The notes beneath the pieces are model-generated. The model searched no databases. It saw only the letters and a program-made list of their open reading frames with translations, and was not told where the DNA came from. A stretch of DNA of 64,000 nucleotides. It comes from Dillenia suffruticosa. Taxonomy: Eukaryota > Streptophyta > Magnoliopsida > Dilleniales > Dilleniaceae. Location: NCBI GenBank assembly GCA_033439265.1, contig JAVTVX010000016.1, positions 12,945,201-13,009,200 on the forward strand. The letters run 5' to 3'. Numbering within the stretch: the stretch's first letter is position 1; the number at the start of each line of letters is the position of its first letter. A program made the translations under genes and the position numbers. Positions 24,962 through 36,300 of the stretch are shown one piece after another.

Positions 24962-25603
24962 TGTCATGTCATGTTAGAGCTCATTAAGCATTGTATTGTT
25001 AGAGATTCTTCTGCAGTCTTTCTTTCCCTACTGAAACATTGAAGAAATGCAGACAGCTTATTCTCCATACCAATCATGAAAACCGCTATCTTCCTTTATA
25101 CTTCCTCTATCTTAGTATCCATCTGAATTCGTAGAGCTTGTATTTCAAATTGTAATTGGGAATCTTGTTTCTTGAATTGTTCTTCCATAGACTTTGATCT
25201 AGTGTTTCTTGCCATTGAATTAGTCAAGCAAACAAGGGTTATTTGCTCAGCTACCACCTTGAGAGGATTCAGGAAGGAATTTAGGATGAAGAAGCAATAA
25301 TGATGAGAATTATGAAGAAGAAGAAGAAGCATTAATGATGAGAATTGAGAAGAATTAACAGGGAGGAAGAGAAAAGAGGTAAAGAGAGAGTTTAGGAAGG
25401 AAGAGTTTCTTCTAGAAAAGCATTCTAATAGTAACAACATAACTTCCTTAATCTTCCAATCATCAATTAATACTGGTTTGCCTCAGCTAACTACTCAACA
25501 AACTAACTGAACTAACCTAACTGCTTAACAACTATCCAACTGACAATTACATAAGAATTTTTAACAATACAATGCCTAATGAGCTCTATAATGACATGTA
25601 ACC
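24962..25603. mobile_element. Gag-like fragment flanked by ~42-bp inverted repeats
   Basis: The arm 24962-25003 and the arm 25560-25603 are inverted copies. They share CAATACAATGC[T/C]TAATGAGCTCTA and a TGACATG extension, with about 37 of 42 bases matching. Between them, on the minus strand from 25214, is a short frame MARNTRSKSMEEQ followed by a coiled-coil-like KKQDSQLQFEIQAL stretch, resembling the N-terminus of plant Ty3/gypsy Gag. TGGTAGCTGAGC just upstream in the sense direction resembles a decayed tRNA-Met primer-binding site. It may be a retrotransposon fragment captured in a terminal-inverted-repeat element, or a rearranged LTR. Confidence 0.45.
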
Positions 25604-25946
25604 TCTCATTATAACATGTACGTTCACTCGTTATCTCCATGTTCGTCACATGTTTCCAACGAGTGAGATGTCTCCTCCAAGTTTAGCCTAACAACATTAT
25701 TTGAATAGTGCTAATTAAATTGCAAATAAATTTTGATAGAGGATATATTCTTCTACAAAATATAAAATTTATTTTTTGATAATTATATTATAGTTACTGA
25801 CTGATTTGTAAAAGAGGGCTATATTTTCCCCTATTATAAGAGAAAAAGGTAATATTAAAATAAATATTAATGTAAAGTCATTAGACAATATTTATCAAAA
25901 TCAATGACTAGCTTCCTCTTCTCTAAAACTTGCACAAGAAAAAAAT
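25604..25946. other. AT-rich intergenic DNA
   Basis: No recognised genes or repeats other than poly-A stretches close to the following inverted-repeat element. Confidence 0.5.
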
Positions 25947-27471
25947 GAAACAATTACATGTTTAGTCCTTAAATTTTACCTATTTTCACAAATTAGTCGT
26001 TACAGTTAAAAGTGCTACATTGTGCTCCTTAAACTTTCGAATTTATATCGTATTAGTTTTTTCGTTACTAACGATAATAGGGTGATCGTAAAATATTGAT
26101 GTGGTAGTCTACGTGGCATATGAATGCTAATGTGTTATTGCTATATCAACACCAAAAGCATCTCATGTGTGCTACGTCACCATATTGCTAACGTGGCAAC
26201 ACATGATTTAATTGCTGACATGACAGCACATGGAGGGAATTATGGTTTTAAATGAAAAAAAAATATATTCTCTCTTTTTCCTTCTTCCCTTTTCTCCCTC
26301 TTATCTCCTATCTCGATGAGAGCGCATCAAAATGAAAAATAAGCCAACAACTCCCCTACTCTCTCTCTCTAGGTACAATCACCTCACATACTTTTCATTG
26401 TTGTTGTTAAAATATATAGCCATTTAAAAAAAAATCTCTCTCTCTCTCTCTTTCTATGCCTCACCACTATCTTCACCACCCCAACCACACTGCCACCACC
26501 ATCTCCGGTGGAGTAGGGATTGATATTCCCAACCCGATAGAGGTCCATCATCATCTTCCCAACCCGCTGGAGTCTGAATTTTGAGGAAGAAGGAGAAGTA
26601 GGGAACAAAAAGAAACCCATTTCCACAACCCTCATCTCTGTCTTCGTCACTCTTTTCGTTTTGGCCACCATGATCCTCTTCTTCCCCTTCTACTGTATTT
26701 CGTAGGTTGAAGCTTCTACAAAACCTTTAGTAGACAGGGGGAGAGGGGGAGAGAGAGAGGGTTGATTGAATCAAACCAGAAGCTTCAGTAGACATGGTCG
26801 ATTTTCCTTCAAGCTTTTCTTCTCTATCGTCTGTTAATTTTCAATCACACCGGATACAGTCGATCGCTAGGATTTCTTCATCTGATTTTGTCTTCGATCA
26901 TCGATTAGATTCCATCATCGCCTTCGACTTCTCTGCATCCTTTCATCGACAATCACCATTTTTTCAAGCATCCTGATTTTTTACGGTTTGAATTTCTTCT
27001 ATGCATTCTTTGATTTCTCTACATTCTTTGACTTCTTTGCATTCTTCGATCAACTATTGATTCAAGCATCGATTTCTTCTCTGAATTAGTTTCAGTGAGT
27101 GAGAGAGAGAAGAGATAAGAGGGAGAAAAGGGAGGGAGGAGAAAGAGAGAGTTTATTTTTTTATTTAAAACCATAATTTCCTCCATTTGTTGACATGGCA
27201 TAATTAAAACGTGTGGCCCTGCCATGTCAGCAATATGCTAATGTGATACACATGAGATACCTTTGGTGCTGATATGACAATGACACATCAGTATTTGTAC
27301 GTTACGTAGATTGCTACGTCAGTATTTAACAGTCATCCTTCACTGTCAGTAATGGAATGACTAATACGATACGAATTTGAAAATTTAAGGGCCACAAGGT
27401 AGTATTTTTAATTATACGGGTTAATTTATAAAAAAATGGGTAAAATTTAAGGACTAACATGTAATTATCCC
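25947..27471. mobile_element. Non-autonomous Mutator-like element with ~365-bp inverted repeats
   Basis: The left arm (25947-26313) and right arm (27105-27471) are inverted copies over about 365 bp. Both share AATTACATGTT[T]AGTCCTTAAA, CTCATGTGT, GGAATTATGGTTTTAAAT-type and CCCTTTTCTCCCTCTTATCTC blocks. The terminal GGGATAATTACA / GAAACAATTACA ends and very long terminal repeats fit Mutator-like elements. Flanks are A-rich (GAAAAAAAT left, AAAAAATAA right), compatible with a 9-bp target duplication but not proof. The ~790-bp interior has no transposase. It is richer in GC than the arms and includes short open frames, so a captured host fragment (Pack-MULE) is possible. Confidence 0.75.
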
Positions 27472-28500
27472 AAAAAATAATATTATTCTAAATTAGCTTT
27501 GAATAGAAACTCATATTCAAATAAACAAAAAACCATGTTCATGTAAAGATGGGTTAAGACATGATTGTTCATCTTTTTTATTTTTAATTAGCTTTAGAAA
27601 ATAAATTTGCTTCGTTTAGTAACAACCGCAAAGAGCAAAAAGAAAATAAAAATCCAAAACTAAAGAACCGAACAAATAATGGAACAAACTCACAATGGTT
27701 TTTTATTTTTAATTTAATCTAATTTATTAACTGATTTTTTTAATGTTTATCTTTTATTTTTAAAATTTAAAATTAAAATATTATAAAAAAAATTTAATAC
27801 CCTCCCATTAAATTTTTGGTCAAATCCATAAAGGGTGGTTGATCTTTCTCACCACCGGAGCACGTGTGACATAAAAAGTCCCTTGAATTGTGTCAACCAG
27901 ATGGTTGACACTTGGCACATCGATAGAAATCTCCAATTCTGCATGCTTTGCAAAATTTGACAAAATCTTTCCCACCGGAAGCAAAGTATATCCTTCTACC
28001 AATGTCAGCGAGAGGGATTCACAACTGGACAAATAGGCTGTGTGAGGGACAAAATGGGCCCATACCCGCCCTGCATCTTCCCCCAAATCTCAAAACTATT
28101 CACAAACAGCCAATCAGATTTCCTCTTCCCAAACTATTCCCCACATATGTTTTCAATATTAGCTAATCCACATATGCAACATTAATATTATAAGTATTAT
28201 ATACTTTATAATATAAAACACGGGTACTATAGTTATATTTTTGTCATGTCATATGCTATAATACATGTATATAGTAATTTATAAAAAATTATATATTCAT
28301 AAAAAATCAAAATAATGAGTGCAAATGGGATTATTAAATACGATATCTCATAATATAGTAATGCATAAAAATAATAAGTTTTGCTTCTCAAGTCTGAATT
28401 GGAAAATATTTGTCATGTACGGAACACTTTTTAAAATTTTTAGTGTTTTGAAAAAGGAAGGAAAAAAAAAAAAAAAAAAAAACTTAAGCCTTGAGGCTTG
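27472..28500 (+). promoter_or_regulatory. Upstream region of the AREB3-like gene
   Basis: AT-rich DNA separates the inverted-repeat element from the gene. A more GC-rich island lies at about 27830-28150 with a G-box/ABRE at 27861 and a CCAAT-type sequence (AGCCAATCAG) near 28109-28118. A long A-run at about 28459-28481 ends the region. No other gene was recognised; the short frames on either strand at 27820-28166 have no recognisable motif. Confidence 0.5.
27861..27868 (+). promoter_or_regulatory. G-box / ABRE-type site
   Basis: CACGTGTG contains the CACGTG G-box and an ACGTGT core bound by bZIP factors of the AREB/ABF family. It lies about 1.6 kb upstream of the start codon of a gene predicted to encode such a factor, so autoregulation is conceivable but inferred only. 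Confidence 0.45.
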
Positions 28501-28539
28501 AGGGCATTTTGTTTTGTTGTTTGCTGGGCCCCACTTTTC

Positions 28540-29488
28540 ACTTCTCTCTCCCTCTGCCTCTCTCTCTTCGATGTCCGCTGCCGATGTATATATCCCAACA
28601 CAACTGCCTATGAAACAGGCTGCAAATCCTTGATAGATTCAGTTTCAGATCGGGCCATTTTTCTAGTAAGTGCACTCGATTCTTCTCTCAGTTTCTTACT
28701 CCAGTGATTCCATTTTTTTCCTCATTTTGTTGAAGAAAAAATTTTTAATTGGATTTTCGATCATGATATATTTAAGAGGGTTCTGATCTTCTAAGGTAAA
28801 CTTTTTTTTCCCCTTCCCTTTTGGGTTTTGATTTTTCCCCCCTCACCGGAGTGGGAAAGAAAAAAACATATTGCATTTTGTTGCATGCAAATCGCTTCTC
28901 TTTTGTAATGTTTGGTGAGTCTGTTGATGCTTTTTTGTCATCATTTTTCCTTTTCTTAACTTTGCTGCCACTTTCATCTAATTTTTACCGGAAAGCCATT
29001 TTTTACTACTTTTTATTTTTCAAATTTTTGGTTTTTCCCTTTCTGGGGTTTGTGTCAAAAATGGCTATTTGAACCTTGATGGACATTTTTATGGTGATCT
29101 GCTTTATGTTCTGTGGATTGGGGTTTATGGTGTCAATCGCTATGATCGGTATCGATTTTGCTTTGCATGTTTCAATAAATTCTTGCATGTTACAGATCCT
29201 TTTGTCAAACCCTTATTTACCATACTGAAATCATATAACTTAGCCCATAATTTCTGTATCAGGTCATTTGATTGATTGGTGACACTGTTTATCTGATTCT
29301 CTGGAGGAAAGGTCTGTTTTCGGCTTTTAGGCATTTTGGTTTGGATTTGTGGATTGGATTGAGGTGAATTTGTTTTAAGAATTAAAACCCATGAAATAAA
29401 TTTGCTCAATTTTGGGGATTTAATAGTTTTTTGTGAAAGGGATTGGGTATTTAGGTTCACAATGAGTAGTTGGAGGTGAGGTTGGTGG
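28540..29488 (+). promoter_or_regulatory. Core promoter and 5' leader of the AREB3-like gene, with a likely leader intron
   Basis: A CT-rich patch (28540-28570) and TATATAT (28587-28593) suggest transcription starts near 28600-28640. A candidate leader intron has donor CTA|GTAAGTG (GT at 28666-28667) and acceptor TTTCTGTATCAG (AG at 29261-29262), about 597 nt and T-rich. Leader introns are common in plant bZIP genes. The exact ends are inferred, and other AG acceptors closer to the ATG cannot be excluded. Confidence 0.4.
29462..29479 (+). CDS. Five-codon upstream open reading frame
   Basis: ATG AGT AGT TGG AGG TGA lies nine bases before the main ATG and is in the same frame. If the leader includes it, as expected, it could reduce initiation at the first main-frame ATG and favour the next one at 29504. 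Confidence 0.4.
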   Translation: MSSWR

Positions 29489-30301
29489 ATGGGGATTCAG
29501 AATATGGGGTCTCAAGGTGGTGGTGGTGGTGGTGGTACTGGTGACAAACAATCAGATTTTCAGTCTTTGGTGCGGCAAAACTCGATGTATAGTTTGACTC
29601 TTGATGAAGTTCAGAATCAATTGGGAGGCTTAGGGAAGCCGTTGAGTAGCATGAACCTTGATGAGCTTCTAAAGAATGTGTGGTCAGTTGAAGCTAATCA
29701 GTCAATGGGTTTAGACATCGAGGGTGTCACTGTTGGTGGTCAGTTAGGTTTGCAGCGTCAGTCAAGTGTATCGCTAAGTGGTGCTTTGAGCAAGAAGACT
29801 GTAGATGAGGTTTGGAGGGATATTCAGCAGGGGCAGAATAAAAGTAGCAAAGAGAAATCATCCCATGAAAAACAGCCCACTTTGGGTGAGATGACTTTGG
29901 AGGACTTTTTGGTAAAAGCAGGTGTTGTTGCTGAGCCTTCTGGGGATAAAAAGGGCCTTGGTCCTCTTGTGGGGGTTGATCCGAATGCGACTCCTCCTTT
30001 CTCTCAGCAAGGATCGTGGATGCAGTATCCGCAAAATCAATTTCAGCATCCACAACAAACAATGATTGGGGCATATATGACCAGCCAGACAATTCCACAG
30101 TCAATTCCCATAGGTGCTGGCCCATACCCAGAGAACCCAGTGGCCTTATCATCTCCATTGATGGGATCATTGTCTGACACACAGACCCCAGGTAGGAAAA
30201 GGAGTGCTCCAGAGGACATCATTGAGAAAACTGTAGAGAGGAGGCAAAAGAGAATGATTAAAAATAGGGAATCTGCTGCACGGTCGCGTGCCAGGAAGCA
30301 G
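29489..30301 (+). CDS. AREB3: AREB3-like exon 1 (codons 1-271)
   Basis: Contains the three N-terminal conserved regions and the basic DNA-binding region. It ends AAGCAG|GTTGGC after Gln271, the conserved phase-0 position of this family. It includes a poly-Gly run (residues 10-16) that varies freely among homologues. The long frame on the opposite strand (29727-30182) is a shadow. Confidence 0.92.
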
Positions 30302-33300
30302 GTTGGCTTTCAAGTTGTGTTTCTTGAAGTTCAGCAGTGCTTAGCTTTATGCATGCTTTTCAATTTCTTGTGACCTAAATGGCTGGTACTAAACAGGCAT
30401 ACACAAATGAGTTGGAGAACAAGGTGTCTCGTTTGGAAGAGGAAAATGAAAGGCTAAGGAAAAGGAAGGTATGTCTCTATTTTTTAACCTGCTTTGCATT
30501 TAATATACTCAAGTTTCTGTTTAAATTGTTGGAGCATACTGCCGTCGTATATATTGCTATTGAGATCCCATATGCTATCCTTTCATCGTTATAGTAATGC
30601 TAGGCTGCTGTAAAATTTTATGTTCCTTTATTCTTTAAAACTCCTCATATGCACATCAATATGAAAATCCTGGTGGGTTAGTTTCTTTCTTGTAAATAAG
30701 ATGTTATTTTTTCCAAGGCCCTTTGTAATCCTCGGGTGGCTTGTAGTATTCAACTAAGAAGAAAAGGCAATACTGAATATCTCTTTGGCTTCCTAAATGT
30801 CCTATAGGATATGATCAAGGGAATTGGTTTGCTATTCTTGTCTGCTTCCCTTTCCCCAGCTGCTTTAATCTTCCTTCTTTTTTCACTGAGCGATATGAAT
30901 GTAAACTCAACTTGCTAGAGACTGGGATCCAGTCCAAATGTATGTTACCAAATATGCATAGTTTTTGATTGTATGGATTTCTGTTCTAGATTGATTACTT
31001 CTAGGTTCTCTACTTGTCATGGAATGAAATGAATTTTGTTCTCTTAGAAACTTAAACTTTGCTTATCTCACCGAAAATAACTTGCTCAAGAACATTTTTC
31101 TATTTTTCTGTGTTTGGCTGCCACAAAGTATCATGATCAATGGATCCGGTCAATAAGAAAACCTAGATAAATTTCAAAGATTGACGTATAGAAAATTTCT
31201 TCAGAAGTCTAAAAAACAGACTACTAACTGTTGGCAAAGCAACCTAGTAATAGAGCCCAAATTCAAAATTAATATTTGATGTTTTAGCTGAAAAAATATT
31301 TTCCAAGAAAATGCTTCCCAGGAGAAGATCCTTGGAAGGGTATGGAGCCTTTCATTTTAATAACTGTTCATATTCAGGTCAAGGAATTAGCAAAAATTGA
31401 GTTCTCTTTCGTTAACATTTTTTCCCTCACTTTTCGTTCGCACTAAATTGGATGACTAAATTATGGTCTACATGTAGAGTAACTCTACATGACTGTTGGG
31501 CCATCATTGAATAGCTCCCATTGTGTTGGACCACCTCAAACTATTTTTAGATCTTAAATCCTCGTCTACAAATTGGAAAAGAAAAATGAAAAAACAGACT
31601 ACAAAATTCATGCCCCCACCATCTTTTCAGCAGGATTGGAGGTTGATGCCTGCACCGGTTTGTAGTCAGCCAATCCAGCTTTACAGAAGTGAATGGGATC
31701 CATACCAGTGTAGTGACGATGTTAAAGGTCAGCATGAAGGGTTGCAACACTTGATCTGTGATTCCCACTTGCCAAAGCCATGAAAATGCCTTTCATTGTG
31801 AGTCATTGATTTTCAAAATCCTCATTTTGAAGCTACGAGTACTTATCATGAAGCAGCCTGCACACTCAAGGTTCAGGCTGCATGCATCTACCTCTCATGA
31901 AACCTAGGTAGCAAGAGCCTTGAGTGTGTACCACCGTTTTTGAACTCTGAAAGCCCAAGTGCATGCCGTAGAAACACATGTGGCATTTACTATAATCTCT
32001 GTGTTCATTTTCTAACTCAAGTTTGATTGTAAGGATGGTATTCCTATTGCTCATAAATTCAAAGAAGATCAATCACATTTTTTATTCTCAATAATAGGGT
32101 CACGTTTTGTGGTAGTTTCTTTTTTTTTTTTTTTTCCTTTTATGTATTACATTTTTAAAATGGTAAAAGAAGGAGATTTTGAGTTACTGCACCATTTAGA
32201 TCTATCTGGGCATTTTTAACATTTTTATTCACTTCTATGCCCATCGCTTGTCAATGAAGGTATGGGTGAAGATAGTCCAACCAAAATCCAGTGGAAGTGT
32301 TTGGTAAATTTCTCAAGTAAAAATGCTGGCCTACTTCTCAACACCTGTTTAGGGCCACTACAAGGAATGTCACTAGTTCTCAGTGTTTACACCTGCTTGC
32401 ATAGAGAATGATTAATTACTTAAACCAACATAAGGTGATTTTCGGTTTGTACCCTGCAATGTTGAAAGTTAACTGGCCTCGAGTTGAGCTGTATTTCACT
32501 CCACACTTTTCTGGGAAAGTTCCGAATCAAAGTTGTATGACACACCACCTAATGACCATTCTTAGCCATCTCATCTGTGAGCCTCCATTGTTGCTAAAAC
32601 ACATTGCTGTATTGAATTTGACAAAAGCATCCTCTGTGGCATCAATCATCTGAAGCAAGAGGCTTGCATACTACACATGATGAATCTTTTACCATCAATC
32701 CCTTTTTGAACATCTCAATATTTCCCTCGTGTACTAATTCTTGGATGCCCGTCAAGTAAGATGCCTAAAGTCCATCCCCTCGGTGAGAGTTGGTGCCATA
32801 GTTAGCTGCTGTATCTATTGACTAGCTCTATTTGGTCAACCCTTAATATCCATCCACAGGAAAGGTGGATTGCCTTGAATAAAATTTCAAAATAATCCAC
32901 GCTATAGGATTTTCTTTGTCCCCCAGCATTAATCCTTATTAATGTGTACAAATTTATTTGGAGAATATTATAATGTTAAAAAGTACACAAAAGTAGTTAA
33001 ATATTTGCTCGATCTTTGAAAGGGCAATATAAAATCGTTAAAGGATACTAAGAAGAATTTGTAATATGCCATTTACATGATGGAATTATGATCCAATTTT
33101 TATTTATATTAGAAAATTTCTGCTCTATAACTGAGATGCTTTCTGTATATGAAGTGATTACCTGTAAACTAGAGGCCTTGCTTTAAGTATTTAAGGTTAG
33201 TGCATGGAGTCAAGTCCTAAGAGTTTATTGGGATAGTGAACCTAGATAATAACTTTGAGATTTTATTTAGAAGAAACTTGCTTGAGAAATACTGGGGCTG

Positions 33301-36300
33301 ATAACGTCTTTTGGTTTCTTAATATCACTCAACCTTCTTAATGTGGTTTACTGAAGGTCAAGATGATCAAATGGTTCCAGTGAACTAAATAGATAAAAGG
33401 AGTATAAAGATATGAACTTTTATCAGAAAATTCAACCCCAATAAGTTGAAAAGACTTTAAAAAGAATGAAAAATGGAAAAGCGGTTGGATCCGATAATAT
33501 CCCAATCGAGTATGAAGAAAATGTTTGATCAGTGGAGAGAAAATATTTTACTATCCTTGTTTAAAACAAGGGCGATATATAAAATTGTGCAAATTATAGG
33601 GGGATTAAGCTAATGAGTCATACCATGAAAGGTAATAGTGGGAACTTTAAAGGTAATAGTAGTAACGATATATATGACAAATACAAAAAGACAAAAAAAG
33701 AGGTGAAAAAGATTATCCAAGAGTCCAAGAGCAAAGTATACAATGAACTATACAAGAGATTGGAGACTCAAGACGGAGAGAGAGAGATCTATAGAATTGC
33801 CAAACTAAGGGAAAGAAAAGTTAAAGATCTAAATGATTTTAGATGCATTAAGAGTGGAATCAATAATATATTTGTAAAGGATGAGGACATAAGAAAACGC
33901 TGGCGTGATTATTTTTATGATCTCTTTAATGTTAAGAATATAACAGATATAGGAAATATCGAAATATCTATAGAAGAAATTAATAGAGATTTTAAATGTA
34001 AGATTTGCCCTCATAAGATGAAGGAGGCTTTAAAGAGAATGAAGAGTAATAAAGCCATAAGACCTGATGCCATTCCTATATAAGTATGGAAATGTTTAGG
34101 GGAATTTGGTATAAAAGTGTTGACGGATATTCAATAAAATTTGGCAAACTAAGAGAATGTCCAAAATCTGGAGGAAGAGTATAATTGTACTGCTATATGA
34201 GAATAAATGAGATACATGATTGTTTCAACTATAGAGGAATTAAACTTATGAGCCATTGAGAGAGTAATAGGGCAGTGATTTATATCAGAGATAAATGTAT
34301 CTCAAAATCAATTTGAATTTATGCCAGAAAGATCCATAATGGAAGCAATCCATTTGTTAAGACATTTGATGGAAACATATAGATAACAGAAGAGAGACCT
34401 ATATATGGTATTCATTGATCTAAAATTGACTTAGAAAAAGCATATGATAGGGTTTCTAAAGACTTATTGTGGTGGGCGCCGATGAAAAAAAGGATATTCT
34501 TGAGATACATTAATCTAAATAAAGATATATATAAGGGAGTTGTAACGAGTGTAATAACTTGTGGGGGTTTGAGTAATAGTTTTCTCATTAATATTGGGCT
34601 CCATTAAGCTTGAGCATTAAGTCTCCTCCTCTTTGCAATAGTGATAGACGAAATCACAAAAGATATCCAAGATTAAATACCATGGTGTATGTTTTTTGTA
34701 GATATGCTAAACTAGAGTTATGGAAACTTACACCAGAATCCAAAGTGTTTAGATTGAATAGATCGAAAACTGAATATATGAGATGTAGATTTAACGGAAG
34801 TTATCAGAATGATGAAAAAACGATTAGGTTGGATGAGTAAGATATACCCAAAAGTGAATGATTTAATATCTAGATTTTATCATTCAAAATGATGACAACA
34901 CAGATGGAGACGTGAACTATAGGATTCAAGCGGGTTGGATAAATGGAGAAGCGCCTTCGGAATTCTTTGCGATCGCATGATGTTATTGCACTTGAAAGGA
35001 AAGCTCCATGGAATCGCGGTTAGACCTACACTTTTGTATGGTACTGAGTGTTGGGCTATAAAACAATAATAAGAACAAAAGATAGTTGTAACAGAAATGA
35101 GAATGTTTAGGTGGATGTATGAAAAAACTAGAAGAGATGGAATTAGAAATGAAGAGATTCGTAATAAATTGGGAGTTAATTCAATTGTGGATAAAATGCG
35201 AGAATGTCGTTTGAGGTGGTTCGGACATATACAAAGAAGACCCAAAGATACACCGGTTAAGAGATCCAAGATCTTAAATATAGGAGATTTAGTAAAACGT
35301 AGAGATAGACCGCTAAAATTTTGGATATAAATTATTCGTAAAGACGTGAAAATTAAGGGTTTAGAAGAAGAAATGGTATAACATAGGAATGGATGGCGTA
35401 GAAAAGTCTGCACAAATTAAATCAATATATTTTAAACATTTATCTATTGATTTATTTATTTAACTTTCTTTTTCTTTTCCTTTTCCTTTTCCTTTTTATT
35501 TTTATTTTTTTTATTTTGCATATATATATTTTTATTTATTTTATTTTTCATTTTTTTATCTTTTTCAAATGTCTCTCAAATAGCCAACCCCAAATATTGG
35601 GATTAAGAATCAGTTTGTTGTTGTTGTAGTGATTGAAAGAAGATTATAGAAGGAGATCAAGATGATTGAACATCAATTTAAATTTATGCTTGGAAAGTCA
35701 ATGATGGAAGCCATACATCTCCTCAGACAATTAGTTGAGAAGTATAAGGAGAAAAAGCAGAACTTAGACATGGTATTTATCGATCCGGAAAAGGCGTATG
35801 ATAGAATCCTTAGGGAAATTATACGGAGGATTTTAGAAAATTGGTGTAATAGTAGTGTATATTGTAGTGATCAAATACATGTACAAGCACGTGGTGACAA
35901 AAGTGAGGACACTAGACGGATTAATCGAAGAGTTTTCAATAAGGTAGGACTACATCAAGGGTCAGTATTAAGTCTTTATCTTTTTACACTAGTTATGGAT
36001 GAACTCTCCAGATACATTGAGAGCATGGTATCATGGTGCATGTTGTTTATAAGTGAAATTGTTTTAATGGATGAGACACGTGATAGAGTAAATGCTAAGC
36101 TTGAATCTTGGAGGAAAACATTGAAAGTGAAAGAATTTAGACTTAGTAGGATAAGCACAGAATGTATGGAATTTAAGTTATACAAGATAGAGTACAATGA
36201 CGTAAAAATATCCGTATTGTCGACCCCATTAGTGTGATAAAAGTACGATTGTTATTGTTGTATAGAGAAAACAATCGTATAGGTGAGAATGCGATATGAA

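Noticed and set aside
27820-28166. Frames on both strands upstream of AREB3
   Set aside because: No recognisable domain; the region is better explained as promoter DNA with a G-box and CCAAT-type site.
29727-30182. 151-codon open frame on the minus strand opposite AREB3 exon 1
   Set aside because: It mirrors a conserved coding exon, has no recognisable motif and arises from codon bias of the sense strand.
31523-31783. Possible alternative exon in AREB3 intron 2
   Set aside because: No acceptor and donor pair in a compatible phase, and the translated sequence has no link to the bZIP family.
34880-35413. 177-codon minus-strand open frame
   Set aside because: It is the shadow of the plus-strand LINE reverse transcriptase tail ([11 protein letters not shown] on the other strand).
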